From assembly GCA_963751395.1 (NCBI GenBank), contig CAVVUC010000001.1, positions 1,550,001 to 1,614,000 of the forward strand: DNA of 64,000 bases. Reading direction: 5' to 3'. Position numbers and translations under genes: made by a program. Source of the stretch: CAVVUC01 sp963751395 (GTDB lineage: Bacteria; Verrucomicrobiota; Verrucomicrobiia; Chthoniobacterales; Chthoniobacteraceae). Every line of letters begins with the position of its first letter. The stretch's first letter is position 1. Below, in pieces: positions 37,066 to 45,875 of the stretch. The notes below the pieces were generated by a model that was given only the letters and a program-made list of their open reading frames with translations, was not told where the DNA came from and did not search any database.

Positions 37066-37247
37066 GTTCGCATAGTGGCCGATGTCGTTCTGCGAATCAA
37101 CTTGGAAACCTTATGAACAAAGGATTGGCGGGTTTCTTCAAAAATGGGAAATATCTTGTTGACTTCATCTGACTGCGCTGGCAGAAACGCAAATCAAGAT
37201 CGCTGGCACAACCCCCAGCAAATTATTTACCCTCAAAAGAATAACTC

Positions 37248-37523
37248 ATGAACAAGGCAGAATTAGTAGCGGCAGTCCAAAAGTCACTCGGCAAGACAAC
37301 CAGCAAGGCTGAAGCGGAACGCGCCGTCACAGCAGTCATCGATGCAATCAAAGTTGGCATCAAGAAAGACAAGAACGTGCAGTTGATCGGATTCGGAACC
37401 TTCCGCGTGGCGGAGCGCGCCGCCAGAATGGGCATCAATCCCAAGACCGGTGAAAAGATCAAAATCAAAAAGTCCAAGACGGTGAAATTTGCCACCGGCA
37501 AAGAACTCAAAGCCAAACTGTAA
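37248..37523 (+). CDS. HU-family DNA-binding protein
   Basis: The 91-residue protein reads MNKAELVAAVQKSLGKTTSK and contains VQLIGFGTFRVAERAARMGI and NPKTGEKIKIKKSKTVKFAT, the beta-arm with the conserved N-P-x-T-G. HU dimers bend DNA in the nucleoid. The beta-arm sequence is lysine-rich. About 180 bases of upstream region have no gene. A perfect 16-bp terminator hairpin follows 20 bases after the stop. Confidence 0.95.
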   Translation: MNKAELVAAVQKSLGKTTSKAEAERAVTAVIDAIKVGIKKDKNVQLIGFGTFRVAERAARMGINPKTGEKIKIKKSKTVKFATGKELKAKL

Positions 37524-37543
37524 ACATTTCCCCCTCGCAACCG

Positions 37544-37584
37544 AGAAAACCCGTTTTGCATTACGCAAAACGGGTTTTCTTATT
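37544..37584. terminator. Bidirectional intrinsic terminator
   Basis: AGAAAACCCGTTTTGC at 37544-37559 pairs perfectly with GCAAAACGGGTTTTCT at 37565-37580, leaving a five-base loop. T-rich flanks follow on the + strand. It separates the HU gene from the convergent gene on the minus strand, whose stop is at 37580-37582, so the hairpin serves both. Confidence 0.93.
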
Positions 37585-39130
37585 TTACGGAACTGGAGGT
37601 GGAGTCAGTGCCGGCTTCGTCGAAGTAGATCGAGGTTCCGAGTTGGGTGATCTGCAAATACTGATGCCAGGTGCCATTGGTGGCTTCAATTCGTCGTGCC
37701 ACGGGCTTGGTTGGCCCGGGTTCGGTTCCGGCGAATGCTTCGCGCAGGATCCGTCCATCCATCGGTTGCAGTGGCTTTATGCCCAGGATCGCGAGGATCG
37801 TGGGTGCAAGGTCGATATTCGCGCTCGGAAGTTCGTTTACCATTCCCCGCCGGAAATCGGGGCCCGCTGCGATGAGCGTGTTGTGAATGTCGGCCCTGCC
37901 GAACGTCGCATGAGTGCCCTGGCCGGGTTTGCTCCCTCCGTCCGCAACGATCAGCCCTCGCGCGCCGGTTTTGCTGCTGCCATCGCTCCAGCGCATTGAC
38001 ACGACCACGTCCGGGGCGTCCGGGGTGTCGATGTGGACTTGAGAGAGGGTGAACGTCCCCGGCATCGCTTCGCGCGTGAAGATGGCTCCGGCGAAGTCGG
38101 AGGTTTGGAGAAACTCAACGAGTTTGCCGGTGATGTCGCGGTTGTGTCCGGTGACGTAAAAAAGCACGCTGCCGCCGTTGCCGACGACCATGATCTGCCC
38201 GGGTTGCGCCGGTTCCTTGAATTCACGAACGGCAGCGAAGCCTGCTTCGGCGAGGCGTTTCGCGACATCGACAGAGCGCTCGATCGTCGAGAAGCCGTGA
38301 TCGGAAACAACCAAGACATCCGTCTTTGCGCGGATTCCTTGCGCGTCGAGAGCTTTTAGAACACTGGCGAGGTTGTCATCTGAATTTCTCAGGGCCTGCA
38401 GCGAAATCTCAGAACCTGGCCCTGTTTGATGTTGCGAAAAATCGGGGTCGCTCAGCCACAGCACCGACAATTTCGGCACGCCGTTTTTCCACAATTCTTC
38501 GACGAGCGATTTCGTCGTCCATGCGTTTTTCGCGGTGCCGGGGAGTTGAATTTCTGTTGGGAAGGGGGCCAGGGCGCTGACGATGGGATCTTGCGCTTCG
38601 GCGGGGAGTGTCGAACCTGCGAAGAGAGTCACAGAGTCCCGTTCCGCAGCGGACTTCCTGTCTTTCGCTCGGTCTTGCAGCAAGACCACAGGCTTTGTTC
38701 CCGCGACGACCGTGCGATGCCCTGCGCTTTGCACGATCTCGGCGAGCGTGGGAACCGCCACATGTCTCCCGCCGCTCAGTTCATCGTTTTTTCTCAAGGC
38801 TGAAAGATCCTGTGTGTCGATCGGTTTCAGCGGATTGAGCTTTGGGCGATATTCGCGATTCGCCATGATGCCGCTGCGGTTTGGATACACGCCAGTCGCA
38901 AGAGCAGCCCCGTTCACCTCGGTGGAGCTGGGATAGACGGAATGATGCTTTTTGAAAGTCACGCCTTCGCGCGCAAGCTTGCTCAGCGTTGGTGTGGTTT
39001 TTTCGTCCACGAAATCCGGGCGCATGCCGTCCCAAACGAGGATCACCACATGCTGGGCCTTGCCAGCGGCTTCGGCGATGCAGCTTGATGAAACGAAAGC
39101 GGCGATTGCGATCCAGGCGATTATCTTCAT
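37580..39130 (-). CDS. Secreted alkaline-phosphatase-superfamily phosphodiesterase
   Basis: The ATG at 39130 gives 516 residues with a signal peptide (MKIIAWIAIAAFVSSSCIAE). The type I phosphodiesterase/nucleotide pyrophosphatase fold follows: HVVILVWDGMRPDFVDE with the first metal-binding Asp, HHSVYPSSTEVNGAALATGV with the nucleophile Ser or Thr, WLSDPDFSQHQTGPGS, TDVLVVSDHGFS with D-H, and GTHATFGRADIHNTLIAAGP with His. These are the six usual metal ligands. It acts outside the cytoplasm on phosphate esters or diesters; the substrate is unknown. Divergent from the OsmC gene, 52 bases apart. Confidence 0.88.
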   Translation of the reverse strand: MKIIAWIAIAAFVSSSCIAEAAGKAQHVVILVWDGMRPDFVDEKTTPTLSKLAREGVTFKKHHSVYPSSTEVNGAALATGVYPNRSGIMANREYRPKLNPLKPIDTQDLSALRKNDELSGGRHVAVPTLAEIVQSAGHRTVVAGTKPVVLLQDRAKDRKSAAERDSVTLFAGSTLPAEAQDPIVSALAPFPTEIQLPGTAKNAWTTKSLVEELWKNGVPKLSVLWLSDPDFSQHQTGPGSEISLQALRNSDDNLASVLKALDAQGIRAKTDVLVVSDHGFSTIERSVDVAKRLAEAGFAAVREFKEPAQPGQIMVVGNGGSVLFYVTGHNRDITGKLVEFLQTSDFAGAIFTREAMPGTFTLSQVHIDTPDAPDVVVSMRWSDGSSKTGARGLIVADGGSKPGQGTHATFGRADIHNTLIAAGPDFRRGMVNELPSANIDLAPTILAILGIKPLQPMDGRILREAFAGTEPGPTKPVARRIEATNGTWHQYLQITQLGTSIYFDEAGTDSTSSSVK

Positions 39131-39182
39131 GACCACGCGACTTTGCTGGATAAATGCGGTGCGGCAATCTAATTCAAGTGTC

Positions 39183-39587
39183 ATGGTCAAGATCACGATC
39201 GAATACACCGGCCAGCTTCATTGCGTGGCCACGCACGGGCCGTCCGGGCGCGCGCTGGAGACCGACGCTCCCGTGGACAATCAAGGCAAGGGCGAATCCT
39301 TTTCACCGACGGATCTCGTTGCGACGGCGCTCGGCAGTTGCATGGCCACCGTCATGGGAATCTATGCGCGCCAGAAAGACATCGATCTCATCGGCATGAA
39401 AATCGTGGTGGCGAAAGAAATGACGCAGACGCCGCCGCGAAGAATCGCCCGCCTTGCCACGGAAATCTGGATGCCGCCCACGCTCGAAAAGAGCCCTGCG
39501 TTGGAAAACGCGGCGCTGACATGTCCTGTCCACCACAGTCTGCATCCCGACGTGGAGAAACCGGTGGTATTTCATTGGGGAAAGTAG
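39183..39587 (+). CDS. OsmC family protein
   Basis: The 134-residue protein from ATG 39183 contains GESFSPTDLVATALGSCMAT with the first conserved Cys and ALENAALTCPVHHSLHPDVE with the second, the pair of redox-active cysteines of the OsmC/Ohr superfamily. The spacing and the CPVHxSL form point to the YhfA-like OsmC group rather than Ohr. Members reduce organic hydroperoxides, but this is less certain for this subgroup. It starts 52 bases from a divergent gene and ends before a convergent one. Confidence 0.9.
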   Translation: MVKITIEYTGQLHCVATHGPSGRALETDAPVDNQGKGESFSPTDLVATALGSCMATVMGIYARQKDIDLIGMKIVVAKEMTQTPPRRIARLATEIWMPPTLEKSPALENAALTCPVHHSLHPDVEKPVVFHWGK

Positions 39588-39610
39588 GCGGCTTTTCCAA
39601 AAGCGCATTT

Positions 39611-40309
39611 TCACGCGACAAACCAGGCGCTCGTGTCTTGCGGGGCTGTCTCACGCGCCGCCCAGAGGCGTTCTCCGCCGAGCAGTGCGTCTTTGTTGCT
39701 TCCCAGCCGGACTCCGGCAGGCAGCGGCGCATTTAGCAGCTTCGCGTTACCGCCGCCGATTACGATCTCATCGGCAAGAAACGCACTTTTCAAAAAGTTC
39801 ATCGTCTCCAGGAAGGCAGTCTCCCACTTTGATCGGCCACGTGTTTTGAGGGCGCGTTTGCCGAGAGCGGCTTCAAGGTTCTTGTTTGTCGAAAAAGGCA
39901 GTTCACACAATTCCAAAGGAATGACTGTGCCTGGCAGGACGAGAGCCGATCCCAATCCAGTCCCCAAACCGAGAAACAGCATCCGCCCGTGACGATAGCT
40001 GCCCAGCGCCTGAAGGGCGGCATCGTTGATGATTTTCACCGGTTTCTCGAACTGGCTCGAAAAGTCAAACCCAACCCATCCTCGCCCGAGATGGTTCGGC
40101 TGCAGAACCGGCTGCCCGTTGTGCACAGGGCAGGGGACTCCGATCGAGACGGCGTCGTAGGCCCAGTCCGCCGTCATCGCCAGAGTTTGCTTCACCAACT
40201 GCTTCGGAGTGAATCCAAGGCCGGAGCGAAACTTGAGCCGCCCCGGTCTTCCCGACGCCATCAGCTTAACGTTTGTGCCGCCAATATCGATCACTAGCAC
40301 TTTCATCAC
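39611..40309 (-). CDS. ppgK: Polyphosphate-glucokinase-like ROK kinase
   Basis: The 232-residue ROK-fold protein reads KVLVIDIGGTNVKLMASGRP (ATP-binding phosphate-1 loop) and later VSIGVPCPVHNGQPV, PNHLGRGWVGFDF and ALGSYRHGRMLFLGLGTGLG (phosphate-2 region). The size and order match PpgK-type polyphosphate/ATP glucokinases more than full-length ROK repressors. It lies 15 bases behind ppk on the same strand, which supports use of polyphosphate as phosphoryl donor for glucose. A zinc site typical of ROK repressors is not seen. Confidence 0.85.
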   Translation of the reverse strand: MMKVLVIDIGGTNVKLMASGRPGRLKFRSGLGFTPKQLVKQTLAMTADWAYDAVSIGVPCPVHNGQPVLQPNHLGRGWVGFDFSSQFEKPVKIINDAALQALGSYRHGRMLFLGLGTGLGSALVLPGTVIPLELCELPFSTNKNLEAALGKRALKTRGRSKWETAFLETMNFLKSAFLADEIVIGGGNAKLLNAPLPAGVRLGSNKDALLGGERLWAARETAPQDTSAWFVA

Positions 40310-40324
40310 CTTCGATTGCTGTTG

Positions 40325-42472
40325 TCAGTCCACGGCTGGATTCCGAATGGGAACGAGCCTTGCCGCATTGCGCGATGCGGCTGCGGCTGCGGCGACTGCT
40401 TCATTATGCTCCCGCGAGCGTTTGCGGAAAAAAAGTTGTGCCTGCGAGGGCTTCTGTCGCGACTCGGGTTTGAGCCGGACGTAGCAACCATCCGCTTTCA
40501 GCTCGCGGGCTTTCACACGGTCTTTCAAGAACGCGGGCAGTATTTCGTGGATCACTTCATCCCGGAGCTTGGGGTTCAGAACAGGAAACGCAACTTCGAC
40601 ACGGCGGTAAAAATTCCGCGGCATCCAGTCCGCGCTGCCCAGATAAACTTCCGGCGCGCCATCATTGGCAAAATAGTAAATGCGGCTGTGCTCGAGAAAT
40701 CGCCCGACGATGCTGATCACGCGAATGTGCTCGCTCACGCCTTTCACATTTGGGCGGAGGCAGCACACTCCGCGAACAATCAAATCAATTTCCACACCAC
40801 CGCACGAGGCCTCGTAAAGCGAATGGATGATGTCCTCGTCCACGAGTGAGTTGACCTTGACGATGATCCGCGCAGGCCGCCCTGCCAGCGCATGATCGCG
40901 CTCGCGCTCGATCATTGCCTTGAAGCGATGGTGCAGATCGAACGGGGCCACGAGCAGCCTCTTGCATCCCGGATACTCCGCGAGACCGGTGAGCGTGTTG
41001 AACAGCGACGCGACTTCCTGCGTCAGCTCCTCGTTGGTGGTGAGCAGGCTCAAGTCCGTGTAAAGGCGGGCGGTGCGAGGATGGTAATTCCCCGTGCCCA
41101 GGTGGAGATACTGCCGGATGCGATCTTCGTCGCGGCGCACGATGAGCATCATCTTGCAGTGGGTCTTCAGCCCCACCACGCCATAAAGCACATGAACGCC
41201 CGCATCCTCCAGCTTTCGCGCCCACTGGATGTTGTTTGCCTCATCGAACCGAGCACGCACTTCGACCAGCGCCGTGACCTGCTTCCCGTGCAAAGCCGCG
41301 TTCATGAGCGCGCTCACAATCGGCGAGTCGCCGCTGGTGCGGTAGAGCGTCATCTTGATGGCCAGCACCTGCGGGTCGCTTGCCGCGTGCTCGATGAGCG
41401 CCACGATGCTGTCGAAGGTTTCATAAGGATGATGCAGCATCACGTCGTCGCTGCGGAGGATTTCCCAGACGTTCGCGCGCGGCGGGAGAGCAGGATCGGT
41501 CGCGGGATAAAACGGGCGGTCCTTCAGCTTCGCGAATGCGTCGTTTGCGATGAGCGGCATCAGGTGCGTCATCGTCAGCGGCCCGCGCACCTCGTAAACA
41601 TCGGCCTCTGCGAGCTTGAAGCGATCGAGCAGCATCTGCTGGAACTCGGGCGGGCAACCCTCCTCGACTTCGAGCCGCACCGCATTTCCACGGTTCGCCT
41701 TTCGCAATTCCTGCTCGATCGTGCGCAGCAGGTTCTCCGCTTCTTCCTCGTCGATGTAGAGATCGCTGTTGCGCGTGATGCGGAAGGCGTGCGCGCCCTC
41801 AAGAACCAGGCCGGGAAAAAGCTGTCCGATGTGGTGTTTCAAAAGCGCCGCAAGGTAGATGTAATCCCACGGCTCCGAGTCGCCTTTGCCGCGCGGCAGA
41901 GAAATCAAATGCGGCACGACCCGCGGCACCTGCACGATTGCAAAGAGCGGTTCGCCGCCTTGCGGTTTGCGCGCGCGAACGATCAGGTTGTGGCTCTTGT
42001 TCAGCACCTGGGGAAACGGATGACTCGAATCCACCGCCAGCGGCGTCAGCACCGGGAAGACTTCATCGCGGAAGTAGCGGGTTGCCCACTCGCTCTCCTT
42101 CTGCGGCAGGCTAAGAACGTCGTGAATCCGAATGTTATGCCGCGCGAGTTCCGGTTGGATTTCCTCATTCCAGAGCGTGTACTGCGCCTGCACCAGCTCA
42201 TGCGCCCGCTTTTGGATCTCGTTAAAAAGGTCGGTCGGCGCGATGCAGTCGGGTCCGGAGTCCCCCGTGCCGCTCTCGATCTGCTGCTTGATGCCGGCAA
42301 CGCGGATTTCAAAAAATTCGTCGAGATTCGAACTGAAAATCGCAAGGAACTTCACGCGCTCCATGAGCGGCTGACTGGGATCCTGCGCCTCCTCGAGCAC
42401 CCGCCGGTTGAACTCGAGCCAGCTCAGCTCGCGATTGATGAAATTCTCCGGCGCTGAAAAATCGGTCGTCAT
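40325..42472 (-). CDS. ppk: Polyphosphate kinase 1
   Basis: From ATG 42472 the product is 715 residues, the usual Ppk1 length. ENFINRELSWLEFNRRVLEE and KFLAIFSSNLDEFFEIRVAG form the N-terminal domain. LLHHPYETFDSIVALIEHAA, VLAIKMTLYRTSGDSPIVSA and HVLYGVVGLKTHCKMMLIVR hold the active-site region with the phosphorylated His of the H-x-K type. GTGNYHPRTARLYTDLSLLT and DWMPRNFYRRVEVAFPVLNP are C-terminal motifs. It makes long-chain polyphosphate from ATP. The last 40 residues include an Ala-rich tail. ppgK follows in the same operon. Confidence 0.95.
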   Translation of the reverse strand: MTTDFSAPENFINRELSWLEFNRRVLEEAQDPSQPLMERVKFLAIFSSNLDEFFEIRVAGIKQQIESGTGDSGPDCIAPTDLFNEIQKRAHELVQAQYTLWNEEIQPELARHNIRIHDVLSLPQKESEWATRYFRDEVFPVLTPLAVDSSHPFPQVLNKSHNLIVRARKPQGGEPLFAIVQVPRVVPHLISLPRGKGDSEPWDYIYLAALLKHHIGQLFPGLVLEGAHAFRITRNSDLYIDEEEAENLLRTIEQELRKANRGNAVRLEVEEGCPPEFQQMLLDRFKLAEADVYEVRGPLTMTHLMPLIANDAFAKLKDRPFYPATDPALPPRANVWEILRSDDVMLHHPYETFDSIVALIEHAASDPQVLAIKMTLYRTSGDSPIVSALMNAALHGKQVTALVEVRARFDEANNIQWARKLEDAGVHVLYGVVGLKTHCKMMLIVRRDEDRIRQYLHLGTGNYHPRTARLYTDLSLLTTNEELTQEVASLFNTLTGLAEYPGCKRLLVAPFDLHHRFKAMIERERDHALAGRPARIIVKVNSLVDEDIIHSLYEASCGGVEIDLIVRGVCCLRPNVKGVSEHIRVISIVGRFLEHSRIYYFANDGAPEVYLGSADWMPRNFYRRVEVAFPVLNPKLRDEVIHEILPAFLKDRVKARELKADGCYVRLKPESRQKPSQAQLFFRKRSREHNEAVAAAAAASRNAARLVPIRNPAVD

Positions 42473-42546
42473 AGAGGTTGGCGAAGGTAGTGGAAATCGG
42501 CGAAAACGACAAGACGGTGAATGTGACAAAACTCTACCACCCCAAA

Positions 42547-42573
42547 GTCATCCTGAGCGGAGTCGAAGGATCA
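42547..42573. repeat. Solo REP-like repeat
   Basis: GTCATCCTGAGCGGAGTCGA followed by AGGATCA is a short form of a family seen elsewhere in the window (61,678-61,872 twice; related ends at 59,414 and 59,802; a degenerate copy at 56,998). Shared core: GTCATYCYGAGCG ... AGTCGAAGRATC. It sits in the 5' flank of ppk and at the broken end of the hsdR remnant. Confidence 0.7.
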
Positions 42574-42826
42574 GTGGTCCACTTCCCGCGCAGCAACTCC
42601 CGCAGATGCGCGCCGCTGGCGGCGTGGCACTGGTCGCCCTCGGCTTCGCTCACCGCGCCGGTGGCCTTGAACGTCTTGGCGATCTGGTCGTCCAGCTCCA
42701 CGCGGTCGGTCACGACCACGAACGTCCAGTTGCCCGCCACCTTGCGCAGCACCTTCTGCGCGAAGAACACCATCGAGAAACTCTTGCCGCTGCCCTGCGT
42801 CTGCCAGAACACGCCGATTCCATTTT

Positions 42827-42921
42827 CGGAGGGACGAGTTACACGAGTCCCCAGTATCCCGTCGGAAGCGGTACTCGTTGGGACAGGGTGAAAAGTGGGA
42901 CTCGTGTAACTCGTCCCTCCG
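42827..42921. repeat. Palindromic element with 25-bp perfect arms, in frame in the hsdR remnant
   Basis: CGGAGGGACGAGTTACACGA... at 42827-42851 is the exact reverse complement of 42897-42921 (25 bases), with a 45-base loop. On the minus strand the element is read without a stop as GGTSYTS...GTRVTRPSE between two parts of the HsdR remnant. It behaves like a protein-coding palindromic element or small MITE. Confidence 0.8.
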
Positions 42922-43062
42922 ACGTTGGGGCGCACTCGCAGCATCGAGGCGATGGCGTTGTTCACGCCGAGGAACTGGTGATTCTGCCCGATGATTTTCA
43001 CCAGCCCGGCCTGGACAAGTGCGAAGTGTGAAGTGCGAATGTCAAAGGCAGAGTCCCGTCAG

Positions 43063-43163
43063 TTCGACAATCGAAACTCGCCGTTCGGAATTCGCAGGAT
43101 TCGACAGTCGAAATTCGCAGTTCGGAATTCGCATCGTTCGACAGTCGAAATTCGTCATTCGAC
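43063..43163. repeat. 37-bp direct repeats with internal palindromes
   Basis: A unit starting TTCGACARTCGAAAYTCGC recurs at 43063, 43100 and 43137, a constant period of 37 bases; the third copy is partial. Each unit contains TTCGACAGTCGAA, a perfect palindrome around a central A, and GGAATTC. It is inserted where part of the old hsdR is missing. No gene is present. Confidence 0.75.
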
Positions 43164-43315
43164 ATTTGCCCCGCGCCGGGCTTCTTCAACTCGATGACCA
43201 CCAGCGGCAGGCCGTTGACGAAGCCGACGAAATCCGGTCGGCAGGTGTAGAGCGCGCCCGTGACGCTGAACTGGCTGATCAGCAGGAAATCATTGTTCGC
43301 CTTCTGCTCCTAGTC

Positions 43316-45871
43316 CTACGCAACCTGCTCAAATTCCTTGAGCGACACTTGCGATTGCAAATAGCCAATCAACGATTCTCGTTCCTCTGCGCTGAGCTGT
43401 GACAACGAGCCGTAAAGGCTGGCGTCGCGGGCGCGGAGTTCGGCGAACTTTCCCTCCTGCAACAGAAACCGGCTGGCCTCGTCCAGCAGGAACGCGACGA
43501 ACACCACTTTCAACTCGCGACTATGCACCGCGTTAGTGGGTTGCGTGGCGACGAATCTTTCAAACGCTTCTTCCGCAAGCTGGCCGCGCGTCGGAATCTC
43601 GGGGATCAAACCGAACACGCGGGCGAGGATTTCCCGCAAGCTCGGCACTCGGTCGGTTTTGTAAACCTCCTGGAGCTTCGGCAGATTCCAGAACTCTTGT
43701 GGCTTCTCGAACAGCAGACGACGCACGCGCTCTTCAACGGCGGGCCAGTCTTCATCGTCATAAGCCTGGCGCAGAACCGCGTCGCTGGCTACGGCCTCGC
43801 TGGCCTGTTGCGCGAAACGCTCGCGATACATCTCGCGGTCAATCCGCATCCCGAAAAGACCGACCTCTTCGCGCGCGACGCTGGCCATCGGGTCGGGTGA
43901 GGTGTTCGTGAAATCCTCAATGCGAATCGGGCCGTCGCCCCCACCGCCCCCTTCTTCGGGCGGACCTTTGGGCAGGGATAGCTTTTGGTCGTAATCGAAA
44001 TCCTCCTCGAAGTATTCGCAGTTGGCGAAGAAGTCGAAGAGGGCGAAGCCGTCTTTTTTGGCGGTGCGCTGCTCCGCGCCCTCGCCGTGCTTGAACGTGA
44101 ACAGCCGCGTGCCGCGTCCTTTGATCTGGATGAAGTCGGTGGGCGAGAAAATCGGGCGCGTCAGCGCCACGTTCAGGAGGTCTTCGCAATCGTAGCCGGT
44201 GGTCATCATGCCGACGGTCACGCAGACGCGCGTGCGGCTGGTGTCGTAATCGCGGAAGTCATCCGCGCGCCACTTGGATTTTCCGTTCAGGTTGTTGTTC
44301 GCGAAATCAATGGTCATCTGCTGCGCGCCGGGGATGTCCGACGTGACCTGCACCGCGAACGTCGAGCCGGCGGCGTATTCCTTCGGCCAGCGGCGCGTCG
44401 CTTCCTCGTTGAGCAGCGTCACCAGCTTGGTCGCGTGCTTGCGGCTGACGGCGAACATGATGGTCTTGCCCACTTCGCCGGTGATGGGATCGCACTTGGC
44501 GTTGTCGAGGAAGCAGCGGACAAAGCTCAGGTTGGTTTCATCCGAGAAAAATTTCCGCTCGTAATCCTTTTTCCCGAACACCAACTCCTGTTCCTGCCCG
44601 TCCTCGTTGGCCGGCAGGGTGACGGTGTAGCCCTCTTCCGAAAGCATCTGCGTGGTGATGTCCGTGCGCGCATCGAGCGTAACAGGATTGCAGAGGTAAG
44701 CCGGAACGTGCTGAACCGCGTTGAGCAGCGTGTAGCGGAAGGTCGGCTTGCCGTCGTCGCTCCCGAACGTGCGATAGGTATCGAGCAGCAACCGCCTTTC
44801 GTATTCGCGCGGGTCATGTTGTGGGTCGGCAGTATTGACGCCCTTGAGGTAATCCTTCGGCGTGGCGGTGAGACCGAGTTTTGCGCCGACGAAATACTCG
44901 AAAATGGCCCGGTTGTTTCCGCTGATGGTGCGGTGCGCTTCGTCGCTGATGATGAGCTGGAAATCCGTCGGCGCAAACTCGTGTAAGAAGCGGTTGCGCG
45001 TCGCGAGGCTTTGAATCGTCGTCACCACCACCTGCGCGTTTTTCCAGTCCTGCCGCTTCTGTTTGTAGATTACCGCCTGGATGCCGTCGTTTGCGAGATA
45101 GGCGATAAAGGCTTTCAGCGCCTGGCTCTCCAACTCCAGCCGGTCCACGAGAAACAGAATGCGCGTCGCATTCTCGGTGCGGAGATAAAGCTTGGCAATG
45201 GCCGCGCTCAGGAGCGTCTTGCCCGTGCCGGTGGCCATCTCGAAAAGAAAACGGTGCTGGGAAGGTGAAGCCGCTTTTTGCAGCGCGCGGATGGCGTCAA
45301 CCTGGTAGTCTCGCAGCAGACGGATTTTCTTGTTCACCATTACCGTCGCGCGGTCGGCGGGCGAATAGGAGAGCCACGCGGCATCCTGAGAAACGGCGAT
45401 GTAATTCTCATCCACCGTCACGGCGGCGAGCCGGGCAGAATCGGGTCGCCACTCCGCCGCCTTGCCGAGTTGTTCCAGCGGCAGGAAGCGCGACACCTTC
45501 ACCGGATTGCCCTGCCGCAGGTTCCAGTAGTAATGCACCAGGCCGTTGCTGAGGAAAATGTGACTGACGCCGAGGCTTTCTGCGTAAGCACGCGCCTGCT
45601 CCTTCGCGGAAAGGGGGTCAATACTCTCCTTCTTAGCTTCCACCACAGCGACGGGCCGACCATCCGTATTCAACAGCAAATAATCGACGAACCCCTCCGG
45701 CGCTTTTTCAAAGTCCGCGCCGAGATCGGCATTGGGCGCGAACGTCTTTTTCGTGACGCGATGTTCGCAGACGATGTTCTCCCTCCGCCCTTGCGCGTCG
45801 GGCAGAAAACGCCATTCCGCTTCTTCGAGCAGCTTGTTGATGGTGATGCGGGCCTGAGCTTCGGAGGGCAT
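43316..45871 (-). CDS. hsdR: Type I restriction endonuclease, R subunit
   Basis: The 851-residue protein starts MPSEAQARITINKLLEEAEW. The N-terminal nuclease has Asp63 in FVDYLLLNTDG and E78-A-K80 in VAVVEAKKES, a PD-(D/E)xK core. Superfamily 2 helicase motifs follow: MATGTGKT (213-219), IISDEAHR with DEAH at 310-313, LGLTATP, and VTVGMMTTGYDCEDLLN with PTDFIQIKGRGTRLF (motifs V and VI). It cuts unmodified DNA after ATP-dependent translocation, in a complex with the fused M-S protein. It ends four bases before the remnant of another hsdR and begins four bases after an accessory gene. Confidence 0.95.
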   Translation of the reverse strand: MPSEAQARITINKLLEEAEWRFLPDAQGRRENIVCEHRVTKKTFAPNADLGADFEKAPEGFVDYLLLNTDGRPVAVVEAKKESIDPLSAKEQARAYAESLGVSHIFLSNGLVHYYWNLRQGNPVKVSRFLPLEQLGKAAEWRPDSARLAAVTVDENYIAVSQDAAWLSYSPADRATVMVNKKIRLLRDYQVDAIRALQKAASPSQHRFLFEMATGTGKTLLSAAIAKLYLRTENATRILFLVDRLELESQALKAFIAYLANDGIQAVIYKQKRQDWKNAQVVVTTIQSLATRNRFLHEFAPTDFQLIISDEAHRTISGNNRAIFEYFVGAKLGLTATPKDYLKGVNTADPQHDPREYERRLLLDTYRTFGSDDGKPTFRYTLLNAVQHVPAYLCNPVTLDARTDITTQMLSEEGYTVTLPANEDGQEQELVFGKKDYERKFFSDETNLSFVRCFLDNAKCDPITGEVGKTIMFAVSRKHATKLVTLLNEEATRRWPKEYAAGSTFAVQVTSDIPGAQQMTIDFANNNLNGKSKWRADDFRDYDTSRTRVCVTVGMMTTGYDCEDLLNVALTRPIFSPTDFIQIKGRGTRLFTFKHGEGAEQRTAKKDGFALFDFFANCEYFEEDFDYDQKLSLPKGPPEEGGGGGDGPIRIEDFTNTSPDPMASVAREEVGLFGMRIDREMYRERFAQQASEAVASDAVLRQAYDDEDWPAVEERVRRLLFEKPQEFWNLPKLQEVYKTDRVPSLREILARVFGLIPEIPTRGQLAEEAFERFVATQPTNAVHSRELKVVFVAFLLDEASRFLLQEGKFAELRARDASLYGSLSQLSAEERESLIGYLQSQVSLKEFEQVA

Positions 45872-45875
45872 CTAA

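Larger units (their letters stand above)
42576..43312 (-). pseudogene. Remnant of a second type I restriction HsdR
   Basis: Read on the minus strand from 43312, the segment gives QKANNDFLLISQFSVTGALY, then RPDFVGFVNGLPLVVIELKK, the nuclease-domain region of R subunits of the EcoR124-like kind. After about 160 bases of repeat it resumes with IIGQNHQFLGVNNAIASMLR, is interrupted again by a palindromic element in frame, and goes on with VFWQTQGSGKSFSMVFFAQK (Walker A) and TFVVVTDRVELDDQIAKTF before ending near a REP-like repeat. The rest of the helicase is missing. The intact hsdR at 43316 ends directly beside it. Confidence 0.8.

Noticed and set aside
40892..42457. Long open frame (521 codons) on the + strand antisense to ppk
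   Set aside because: Shadow of Ppk codon usage; no domain or start signal.
43063..43163. Possible CRISPR array
   Set aside because: Only two and a half units, no distinct spacers, no cas genes; the whole 37-bp unit is repeated.
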